From positions 2,046,001 to 2,110,000 of the forward strand of contig JANATG010000003.1 of NCBI GenBank assembly GCA_029449235.1: a DNA stretch of 64,000 nt. The letters run 5' to 3'. The stretch's first letter is position 1. The number at the start of each line of letters is the position of its first letter. Below are positions 56,501 to 64,000 of this stretch, piece after piece. The notes beneath the pieces are model-generated. The model made no database searches and was not told the DNA's origin. It saw nothing but the letters and a program-made list of their open reading frames with translations. The translations under genes and the position numbers were made by a program. Source of the DNA: Linnemannia schmuckeri. Its lineage: Eukaryota; Mortierellomycota; Mortierellomycetes; Mortierellales; Mortierellaceae.

Positions 56501-56959
56501 GGTGCAAAGCTGCAAAGCAGCGTCTCCCATCCATGCACCGGGGGACGAAAAAATTGGGGCTATGTGTTAGAGAACCATACATTATTAATCCTCTCGCGCC
56601 AAAATGGAAAACAAGATTGCGCAAAGTAAAGTTCATTGCTTGTTTGAGGTCAGGTTTCAATTGCATGGCCGCCGCATGGTTCAATGGACAGAACAACATG
56701 GAAACTAAACGAACAAAGGAAGATTTTACATGGGAAAGGCATTATACTGTTTTGAAAAGGATTATTAAGCCGTGTCAAAAGCAAATGTCAATCAAACGAG
56801 GAAGGAGAGTAATATCTTTTGATGTCAATGGAGACGATCAAACTGATAGTTGACATTGGACATGGCTAGAACCATCGGATCCAAAGTGTACGCGTACTCA
56901 ATCTCCGCGCGCATGTGCCTCAGAGCGCGCCATTCTCGTCATTCGAGCAACTAACCGAG

Positions 56960-56966
56960 TATAAAA
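56960..56966 (+). promoter_or_regulatory. TATA box of GST copy 2
   Basis: TATAAAA 107 nt upstream of the start codon. It is preceded by GTACGCGTACTCA, CTCCGCGCGCATG and CAGAGCGCGCCAT elements; the last two have counterparts in GST copy 1 and the first in the 59.7 kb paralogue. Confidence 0.65.
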
Positions 56967-57072
56967 AGTAACTCCATTTCCCACTTCTCCATCCTCATCA
57001 CAACAACAAGCACAACTACAACAACCAAAACAACTCTTCTCACTCACACAACCTACTCCAACAGAAACAAAA

Positions 57073-57828
57073 ATGGTCCACCCAGTTGCACACCCTTTCT
57101 TCGACCCCGCTCAAGAAGCCGCATTCAACGCCCTGGCCGACAAGACCGACAGCTCCTTCGAGATTAGATACTTCCACGTCCACGGCCAAGGCGGTCTCGC
57201 CCGCACACTCATCGTCATTGGCACCAACGGTCACTCCAGACTCACAAACGTCCACGAGGGCGATTGGGCCGACTACAAGCCCACCACCCCTTTTGGCGTC
57301 ATGCCCCTCCTCACCGAAACCTCCGCCGACGGCAAGACCAAGCTCCAAGTCGCCGAGTCGGATGCCATTGAACGCTACCTCGCCCGCAAGTTTGGTCTCT
57401 TCGGCAATGGTGCCGCTTTTCAGGAGGTCCTTGTTAACACATTTGCGAACAGCACCCAGGGTCTGATCATGTCTATCTTTAACAGCTACGGCCTCATCGA
57501 AGACCCCGCCATCCGCATTAAGAACAAGGGTCCCCTCATTAAAGACAACATTGCCCCTTGGATCAAGTACCACGAGCAGCACCTCCAAGCCAACGGTGCC
57601 AACGGCCACTATGTTGGCAACAAGTTGACGCTCGCAGATGTCAAGACCGACTATGTGATCGGCATGATCCAGGGTCTCTCGGGCGAGGAGTTGATCTCGG
57701 AGGAGAAGACGCCCGCAATTTGGAAGGTCCGTCAGGAGATGGACAAGATTGAGGCTATTGCTGCGTGGAAGGCGTCGGAGGAGTACAAGTCGATTGGCAA
57801 GGAGAACTTTGATTTCCTTGGTTACTAG
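57073..57828 (+). CDS. glutathione S-transferase, sigma-like (copy 2, 251 aa, intronless)
   Basis: The predicted protein is identical to that at 13581-14336, with almost identical codons and only isolated synonymous differences seen near the stop. The 5' leader, TATA region and a repeat more than 600 nt upstream are also shared, while the sequence after the stop codon is unrelated. The copied block therefore ends close to the stop. Domain features are as in copy 1 (G-site TPFGVMPLLTET, AESDAIERYLARKF, LTLADVKTDY). Two identical enzymes on opposite strands 43 kb apart imply a recent inverted duplication or ongoing gene conversion. Confidence 0.88.
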   Translation: MVHPVAHPFFDPAQEAAFNALADKTDSSFEIRYFHVHGQGGLARTLIVIGTNGHSRLTNVHEGDWADYKPTTPFGVMPLLTETSADGKTKLQVAESDAIERYLARKFGLFGNGAAFQEVLVNTFANSTQGLIMSIFNSYGLIEDPAIRIKNKGPLIKDNIAPWIKYHEQHLQANGANGHYVGNKLTLADVKTDYVIGMIQGLSGEELISEEKTPAIWKVRQEMDKIEAIAAWKASEEYKSIGKENFDFLGY

Positions 57829-59671
57829 TCGTTTCTTGGGGAGGATGGGTTGGTTTCTTTACTTCATCACGCTATCTCATAGCTGTTTCTTTTAGCCAAA
57901 TTAAATATTTTTAAAAGTCAAATGAGTTCTTTTAACTCAACAACTATGGTGCATCCTTGAATTTTTTTTTTTTTTTGCTTGACAACGATTATTGTTAATG
58001 TTCACTCGCGTGTTTCGAGGCTGGTCAACAAATGAAAGACAAGCACGAAGGAGCATATTTTTTTTGTAAGGCGTGTAGATGCAAAAAGACAAAGCGAGAA
58101 AAGTAATAACACTTGCAACAGTGGTACATAGCATTGACGGGCTTATTCCTCCACTCGAGAAAAAAAATCCTAATACGCCTCATGATTCTGTTGCTTTAGG
58201 TCACAGCTTCCGACTGAGCGAGCTGAAACCATATATCATCCAGTACACAAAACTTGTAAAAAAGTTTTTCAAGATGAATGACCTCTGTGGTAAAGTAGCG
58301 TTTTTACTTGTTGAGAAGTGTGAATGTTTCCTTCGGAGGTGTTGCAATCAAGGATGGATGAAGTAGGCGTTATTCATTTCTGTCCTGTTGGCTACAGGCA
58401 ACAGAGTGAGTTGGAGAGAGAGAGAGCTAGAACGCGTCAGAAATGGGTTGCTAAGGAGCGCGTTTACTTGAGTTTGGTACATTTTGCTGTGCCTCGAAGA
58501 TTAAGTCATACCCTCTTGAGTGGAACTGTTGTGCCTTGTTTTTGATTCCAAGTGGTTGATTCTCATACGGAGCATGGATGAATGACTGGGAAAACGACCG
58601 GAGAACACGAACAAACGATAGAGAACGTTAATATCGGGGCTTGATGCGGAGGAGTGGTGATGAGGAAGAGAGCGAGAATGGAGGTTAGAGTGAGTTTTGT
58701 GGATGCAAGTATATGTGTGAGAGAAAAGTCTATATGGAGCTGTATGCACAGATGACTGTTCTGCACGTTTACAGCCAGATCATATACGACGACATAAAAA
58801 TAGGGTGCATGCAAAACGGGTGTAAAGTCCATGCAGCAGGCAAGAACCACATAAATCGACCATAATTGGAGGAGCATTAAGAGCGCTATTCGACTTTTAC
58901 CAAGAGTTAAAAAGGCCACACGTAGGTTACGGCCACAAAGCGCCTTCAAGTCTAGTGAGAATAGATGAGAAGAGAGAATGGATTCGAGCTATGACAAATG
59001 AGTATGAACTGCGCAAATGAAATGCAAGTGACACCGCGCAAGAAGAACCTTAAGCTCATTTGTCTATACACATGGCCAGACGAAATCAAAAAGGACAATT
59101 GACACTTGTGTAACAGAACAGAACACTCAGAATTACAAATCCTCCATCAAACAAACCGCTTTTTTTCTTTACTGTTACCGAAAGTGATTCGAACAGGGTC
59201 GAAGCCAAACGAAGGAGGGGACGAGAGACAAGACACGAATATGAGTAGGAGACTACTTGAAGCACGTCGTTGACATTACTAATACAGCTTTTAGGGGGCT
59301 GTCAACTGCCGCCAATAGTATACACGAGGACGCGTTGATCTTGTCTTCGGATAACAATTCGACCTTTGCTTTGACGTGCTGGACTAGTTTTGACAACTGT
59401 CACTTTTTGACTTGTTAGTCACGGTATGCATACGCGTACTCAGCCACTTCTCAGCGCGTGTTTTTGCCATCAGGAGCTGCGCTCATGAATCATTGCACTG
59501 CACTTTAAGGTCGCTGCGCGTGTATAAAAGATACCTACTCTGCCCATTTTCATCTTTCATCACAGCTACAATAAGCACAACTACAACAACCAAAGCAACT
59601 CTTTCCTCTCGCACATTTTTCTTCACTGTTCTCATTCCCACCTTCCCCCCCCCCCCAAAAAAAAATACAAA
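57829..59671. other. 1.8 kb intergenic between GST copy 2 and the GST paralogue
   Basis: No gene supported. The last 260 bp form the promoter of the paralogue. T15 near 57963-57977. Confidence 0.5.
59523..59529 (+). promoter_or_regulatory. TATA box of the GST paralogue
   Basis: TATAAAA 149 nt upstream of the start. The upstream ACGCGTACTCAGCC resembles ACGCGTACTCAATC upstream of GST copy 2, and the leader (AAGCACAACTACAACAACCAAA) is nearly the same, pointing to shared regulation. Confidence 0.6.
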
Positions 59672-60427
59672 ATGGCGTCTCATCCCTTCTTCGACCCATC
59701 CCAATCCGCTGCATTCACCACTCTCGCCCCCCTTCGCGACAGTACCTTCGAATACCGCTACTTCCGCGTCCACGGCACGCGCAGCATCCCGCGCACCCTC
59801 ATCGCCATCGGCACCGGCTCCAACGTCCTCTCTCGCCTGACAAACAACTTTGCCCAAGACTGGCCCAGTTACAAACCCACCACCCCCTTCGGAGTCATGC
59901 CTGTCCTCACCGAGACCTCTGCTGACGGATTCACTAAACTTCAAATCGTCGAGTCGGATGTAATTGAACGCTATCTCGCCCGCAAGTTTGGGTTGTTGGG
60001 CAACGGGACTGTATTTGAGGAGATCTTGGTGGACACGTTCTCAAACAGCACCCAGACGGTGATCTCTCAAACCTTTGAGAAATACTTCGCCCTCCCTGAT
60101 CCCGCCCTCCGCGCCGCCAACAAGGGTCCTCTCATTACAGACAACATCGCCCCCTGGATCAAGTACCACGAGCAGCACCTCCAAGGCAACGGGGCCAACG
60201 GCCACTACATTGGCGATTCGGTCACCCTCGCGGATGTCAAGGCCGACTACTTGATCACTATTATCCAAGGGATTACGGGTGAAGAGTTGATCTCGGAGGA
60301 GAAGACGCCCGCGATTTGGAGAGTGAAGAAGGAGTTGGAGAAGGTTGAGGGGATTGCTGTTTGGAGGGCTTCGGAGGAGTACAAGGGTATCAGCGAGCAG
60401 AACTTTGCCTTCCTTGGCTATCACTAG
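59672..60427 (+). CDS. diverged glutathione S-transferase paralogue (251 aa, intronless)
   Basis: Same length and domain plan as the duplicated GSTs: RYFRVHGTRSIPRTLIAIGT, TPFGVMPVLTETSADGFTKL, ESDVIERYLARKFGLLGNGT, then DNIAPWIKYHEQHLQGNGAN and SVTLADVKADYLITIIQG. The C-terminal half is close to copies 1 and 2 and the N-terminal half more divergent, including the missing VHPV start. It lies 1.8 kb downstream of copy 2 in the same orientation, so the pair is a tandem array with an old duplication (this gene) and a recent one. It is probably a cytosolic GSH transferase with different substrate preference. Confidence 0.87.
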   Translation: MASHPFFDPSQSAAFTTLAPLRDSTFEYRYFRVHGTRSIPRTLIAIGTGSNVLSRLTNNFAQDWPSYKPTTPFGVMPVLTETSADGFTKLQIVESDVIERYLARKFGLLGNGTVFEEILVDTFSNSTQTVISQTFEKYFALPDPALRAANKGPLITDNIAPWIKYHEQHLQGNGANGHYIGDSVTLADVKADYLITIIQGITGEELISEEKTPAIWRVKKELEKVEGIAVWRASEEYKGISEQNFAFLGYH

Positions 60428-60649
60428 CATCCCTTGGAGCATAGGAAAAGGAGGAGAGATGGACAAGTTGTTCTTAGCCTTTTCCACATTACTTTGCTTT
60501 CCACAGAATGAATCCATTGGAGAGACTTTGTGAACTTTTCTTGATCAAGGCGCATTTGGTATTACCCATCGTCTTGTCAAATAAACCAGCTTTTTTAGCA
60601 TGTTGAAAAGGATATATTATTACGAGCAAAGTACAAAAAATAAAATAAG

Positions 60650-62551
60650 TTACACGGCAGATGAAAGAATCTTCTCATCAAGAGCATCCTGGATAGCCTC
60701 CTCAGCGGTCGCAACAACCCGCATCCGACTCATGGCCTGCTCATGCAACATGATCAACACACTTGGTACAATCGCAGCCAGACATCCAAACGCCATTCCT
60801 GTACCAACCACCCATCCGGGACGGACATGGTAGTTCATGCCCCACATGAACCCGCACAGGACTTCCTGGATCATCGAGTTTAGGTTGAACGAGCCTACAA
60901 TTAGAAGGAACCTTGCGGGGGATACTACCAAGGTTAAGGGAGACGAGCTCAGGAGGATTGTGGTGGAGGAATGTTGTTCGGCGGGAGGCGCAAAAAAGTC
61001 GACGGGCTCGATTCCTGAGGGGATGGTGTAATTGTACCAGGGCCACGCTCGCTGCAGTCGCTCCTTGCGCCTCAAAAGTCTTGCCTCGTATTCATCAACC
61101 CAGTCCATCTGCTCCTGCGTCAACGCCTCTGGCATCGGGGCCGGTGGTGGAGGCACCTTCTTTTTTTTAGAGCTTTTCTCATCAGGTGGTGATTGGGCAG
61201 ACATGATGCCCAGTCCAGCCTGATTCTCTGACCTCGTTCCTGCTGTATGAGTTCCTAACGAGCCATGATCCTCGTGAATCACAAATGTCGGCCTCCGGGG
61301 CGACTCGTTGCTAACAGGGATGTCGTCAGCCATCGACATGGTCATAGTCCTAGCTCGTGTCCTCGGCGATATCCTCCTCGAAGATGAAGTCCTAGGCAGG
61401 GCAGTGTAGGAGGCACCCCTCTGAATGACCCTTGGCTTGAGTGGCATGGCACCCTGTCCCTCCTCCAGTCTGCTTATAGATTCAGTCGTGTCCTGTCCAG
61501 TTGCGTCGTTGACAGTTGCCACATCATTGGAAGAATCATCCGTCTGAACATCCAATGGGAACGGAAGGAACGGTAGGACTACAGAGTGAACCACTCGATG
61601 TGTCTCTTCTGTCAGCAGGTCGTTTAGCTCCTCCTCTGCAATGTCGACACGAAGCGTCATGGTTGTAGATGATGGCGCTGTTGGTGTTGCTGAACTTGCA
61701 GTTGAAGGTGATGAGGATCCTGTATGAACGGAAGAATCCTGACCGTCCAAGCCGATAACAGGGTGAAGAGGACCCGCCACTGGATCACTACTGGACACTC
61801 GAGATAGTTCAACAGACAAGCTCCTCCTCTGAGGATCAATGGTACGTGCCCCGGACTTTGATCTTGATCGTGACCTAAAGACAACAACTCTGGCCTCTGT
61901 CTTGTCCAATGTCCTGGATCGCAAATCTTCCTTGGAGTCAGACTGTGGCAGGACAAGAGTATCCTGGTCCATGAATGTCACAGTCTCAGTCCGTTCTCGG
62001 CCATAGCCCGGAAAGCATCGATAGAACTGCAGCCGCTCGAGCAATTTCTCCTCTTCCTGATTGGATTCTCCTGTAGGAGCTGTCGGTGATTCAACTACTA
62101 CTGCATTCCGCCGGCTGAATCGTGCAATAAACTGTTGCTGAATGGCCTTATCCTCTCTCCAGACACTGACACCCCGCACAAAGCCAATGAATCGTTTTGG
62201 GTGGACGGGCACGTTGGCAAGGGTAAAGAAGCCGTTGAGGACCTGTGAAGCAATCTCGATCCAGAGTTTTTGTGTAGCGTCGTCTCTCAGCTTAACCATA
62301 TTACCCATCAGGAGGACCAGAAATGCTCCCCAAACAACGACGGACAGACAACAGAAAAAGACGAAAAAGTTGAAGGGCGACTTGACGATCAGCCGGCAAC
62401 CGTCCTTGAAGTATTGGCTCCAGGGTGCGTTGCGGATCCAGGCCTTGAGGGAGACATGCTCTGGAGGAGGACGGACACCTCTTGTATTGTGCTGCTGAAC
62501 CATTGGTAGAACGGATGGAGAGGGGGAAGTAAATGCAGGGAAAGAAGGCAT
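60650..62551 (-). CDS. DUF2985 multi-pass membrane protein (633 aa, intronless)
   Basis: The N-terminal third has the features I associate with fungal DUF2985: KAWIRNAPWSQYFKDGCRLI, a TM segment (FFVFFCCLSVVVWGAFLVLL), then KLWIEIASQVLNGFFTLANV and HPKRFIGFVRG. A long Ser/Thr/Arg-rich disordered middle (residues about 190-480) contains RSRSRSKSG and several basic patches. The C-terminal part has further hydrophobic segments (TILLSSSPLTLVVSPARFLL, MAFGCLAAIVPSVLIML) around GFMWGMNYHVRPG. The conserved halves are thus separated by about 300 disordered residues. The function of DUF2985 proteins is not known to me. The start is the first ATG of the frame, followed by MPSFPAFTS; MVQQHNTR at residue 17 is an alternative. 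Confidence 0.75.
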   Translation of the reverse strand: MPSFPAFTSPSPSVLPMVQQHNTRGVRPPPEHVSLKAWIRNAPWSQYFKDGCRLIVKSPFNFFVFFCCLSVVVWGAFLVLLMGNMVKLRDDATQKLWIEIASQVLNGFFTLANVPVHPKRFIGFVRGVSVWREDKAIQQQFIARFSRRNAVVVESPTAPTGESNQEEEKLLERLQFYRCFPGYGRERTETVTFMDQDTLVLPQSDSKEDLRSRTLDKTEARVVVFRSRSRSKSGARTIDPQRRSLSVELSRVSSSDPVAGPLHPVIGLDGQDSSVHTGSSSPSTASSATPTAPSSTTMTLRVDIAEEELNDLLTEETHRVVHSVVLPFLPFPLDVQTDDSSNDVATVNDATGQDTTESISRLEEGQGAMPLKPRVIQRGASYTALPRTSSSRRISPRTRARTMTMSMADDIPVSNESPRRPTFVIHEDHGSLGTHTAGTRSENQAGLGIMSAQSPPDEKSSKKKKVPPPPAPMPEALTQEQMDWVDEYEARLLRRKERLQRAWPWYNYTIPSGIEPVDFFAPPAEQHSSTTILLSSSPLTLVVSPARFLLIVGSFNLNSMIQEVLCGFMWGMNYHVRPGWVVGTGMAFGCLAAIVPSVLIMLHEQAMSRMRVVATAEEAIQDALDEKILSSAV

Positions 62552-63504
62552 GGTATCTTTTTAACGGTTAGTTTTTTTGTTATTGGGCGTAAGCAAGGGT
62601 TCGTAAGGTAAAAGCAAAGAAGGTTTTTTTTTCGATTTCAGTAAGAGGAGGAGGGAGAGGAGGAGGGGGAGGAAGGGGAGGGGGAGGGGAAGGGAACAGG
62701 GAGAAGGCAAGGTGAGAGTGAAAGAGGAGAGAGAGAGAGAGAAAGAGAGGTGAAGGAAGGAGTGCACACTTTACATCATCGTTGTTGATCGCTTCAGAGG
62801 CTGTTGGCTGCGAGCTGTCATGGCTGTTGCCTTGGCGCTGCGAATCCTTGGATGCCATGGCAGACAGAAACACTTGTCCTTAGTGTTTGCTTGTATTGAT
62901 GACGCTCGTGAGTGAATGAGGAATAGCGGTTTATTGATTCAGCCTTGTGTGGGAATGAGCGAGGAGGGAGTAAGAGTGAAGAGGGGGAAGAGAGAGGTGT
63001 GAAGGAGAGAAATAACGCTGAGAGTCGCAAAGTGAGAAAGAGTAATGCAAGTTAGAAGAGAGAGAACGAGGTAGAAGTAGGGGTTTCCAATGCAAAGCGG
63101 GAAATGAAATAGGGTAGAGAGTATATGCAAAAGAGAGCAAGGAAGAGAGCAGAGGGCAGAAGGGAGGGGGCGGAGAGTTATTGCGAGAATGAACGATGAA
63201 AGAGACAAGGAAAAAAGAAAAGAGTGTGGAAAGAGGAAAGAACTGTATTGGAGAGACAGAGAGGGAAAGAATAGCGCGGGAAGAACAAGGATGGCCTTAT
63301 GGGAGTAAAGAGAAAAAAAAATAGACAAAAGAAGGTGCCAGACCCAGTCTGACACAAACAAGAGGAACAGACGATCAACCACCCCTGCAGTCTCAACCCA
63401 CCTCGGCATCAAAAGAGTTCCGTCTCGTCGATTCGAAGTGCCCTGGCTCCCTTGTTCACCTTTAGCACAGTCCTGTTGCTACTGCAGCCGCTACTACTGC
63501 TCTG
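62552..63504. promoter_or_regulatory. promoter region of the DUF2985 gene
   Basis: About 950 bp of strongly AG-rich plus strand (CT-rich in the gene's direction), including GAGAGAGAGA at 62728-62740 and GGGGAGGGGGAGGGG-type sequence at 62670-62700. No gene supported; all open frames are low complexity. Confidence 0.5.
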
Positions 63505-64000
63505 CTAGTCACTATTGCTCTCCTTCGTAGTCAATGGTCCGTCCAGTTGTTGCCAGACTTCAATGGCTGTCGTCCATGCCATATTGCTGTCCTTTGCGCC
63601 TGTAACTCCACTCCCAGAAATTGGCGTCTGAGCGCTGTTGTTATTCTTGTTGATATGGCTGTCGCTGCTTTGCTGCTGCTGTTGTTGCACTTGCTGTAGC
63701 TGTTGACTGACCAGGAGTGGAAATCCAGTCTTGGCCTTGGCCTCAAACCCCTTGATCTCCTTCACCCGATGACCCAACAGCGTCTTGTAGATGGTCTGTG
63801 TCCCACTCGCCTCAAACGCCGTCGCCTCGATCTTCACCGCAAGGACCTTTACAAATCTGGCCATCCTCGCGTCAAGCTCAGTCTTGGGCAGAGATGCAGT
63901 CATGGAGGGAGTCAATCGCAGCATATACTCAGTTGCAAGAGACTTGTGTGCACTCTGGTAGAGTGATCCTAGCGCTTTTTCCACCGTCTCATAGCAGAGC
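63505..64000 (-). CDS. 3' part of a Gln-rich protein, KIX-like fragment (partial)
   Basis: The frame is open from the window edge and ends at 63505. It contains a helical region (MARFVKVLAVKIEATAFEAS, GTQTIYKTLLGHRVKEIKGF) that loosely resembles the last helix of KIX domains (Med15/CBP type), then VSQQLQQVQQQQQQ and a Ser/Asn-rich tail ending KESNSD. If that resemblance holds it would be a transcription coactivator, but the similarity is weak and the N-terminal part lies outside. The 5' end is missing. Confidence 0.5.
   Translation of the reverse strand, partial: LCYETVEKALGSLYQSAHKSLATEYMLRLTPSMTASLPKTELDARMARFVKVLAVKIEATAFEASGTQTIYKTLLGHRVKEIKGFEAKAKTGFPLLVSQQLQQVQQQQQQSSDSHINKNNNSAQTPISGSGVTGAKDSNMAWTTAIEVWQQLDGPLTTKESNSD

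Larger units (their letters stand above)
55452..57072. other. 1.6 kb intergenic; far-upstream part of duplicated GST locus
   Basis: The first 850 bp contain nothing recognised. From 56303 it matches the region upstream of GST copy 1 (repeat, then promoter). A 145-codon open frame at 56416-56853 shares the TRRVKQ motif with the relic near 5560 but is otherwise unrecognised. Confidence 0.5.

Noticed and set aside
56416..56853. 145-codon plus-strand open frame
   Set aside because: Lies in the repeat-derived region upstream of GST copy 2; no domain and no promoter. The TRRVKQ similarity to the relic near 5560 is treated as repeat homology.
62939..63412. 157-codon minus-strand frame rich in Leu/Ser/Phe
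   Set aside because: It is the translation of a long CT-rich tract with no start context or domain; hydrophobicity comes from CTC/TTC codons alone.

Overview
The window looks like nuclear DNA of an early-diverging filamentous fungus, most likely Mortierellomycotina (Mortierella/Linnemannia type). That placement is inferred from intron-rich genes with short GTAAGT/GTATGT introns, CT-rich promoters, ACAACAACA-type 5' leaders, Q/P-rich proteins, an MFSD5-type transporter, a NOSIP orthologue and Sel1 (HCP-like) paralogues. No search was run. Exon boundaries below were built by hand from splice signals, reading-frame continuity and remembered family sequences.

Layout. 0.2-0.9 kb: small single-pass membrane protein (-). 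1.8-4.2 kb: SPT2 histone chaperone (+). 5.1-6.9 kb: a truncated GST copy joined to a decayed, retroelement-like coding relic (-). 7.5-12.7 kb: full-length MRP/ABCC transporter (+). 13.6-14.3 kb: intact GST (-). 14.3-20.9 kb: about 6.5 kb with no supportable gene, carrying a dispersed repeat. 20.9-22.6 kb: single-pass membrane protein with a long Q/P-rich tail (+). 23.1-24.6 kb PPIL4 cyclophilin-RRM (-), divergent from 25.0-26.7 kb NOSIP (+). 26.9-27.8 kb: small glutaredoxin-fold protein (-). 27.9-29.6 kb: C2H2 zinc-finger protein (-). 31.3-33.4 kb: F-box-like protein (-). 34.5-40.8 kb: SH3-WW-RasGEF (+). 42.2-44.2 kb: MFSD5-like molybdate/anion transporter (+). 44.8-47.1 kb: CaMK-type kinase with two microexons (+). 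47.2-48.3 kb: POP4/Rpp29 (-). 48.6-50.4 kb: FGDF-rich Laa2/aftiphilin-like clathrin adaptor accessory protein (+). 51.4-55.5 kb: tandem Sel1-repeat paralogues (+). 57.1-57.8 kb: second intact GST, protein-identical to the 13.6 kb copy and in opposite orientation. 59.7-60.4 kb: diverged GST paralogue (+). 60.7-62.6 kb: DUF2985 membrane protein (-). 63.5-64.0 kb: 3' part of a Q-rich protein running off the edge (-).

Most genes are independent housekeeping loci: chromatin, splicing/ubiquitin, RNase P, membrane traffic, and Ras and Ca2+ signalling. The unusual theme is detoxification. Four GST loci (two with identical products, one diverged, one broken) lie in the same 55 kb as an MRP-type transporter, the class that exports glutathione conjugates. 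The two identical GST loci also share their promoters and an upstream repeat, so a whole locus has been copied in inverted orientation across 43 kb. No viral, CRISPR, rRNA or convincing tRNA feature was seen.
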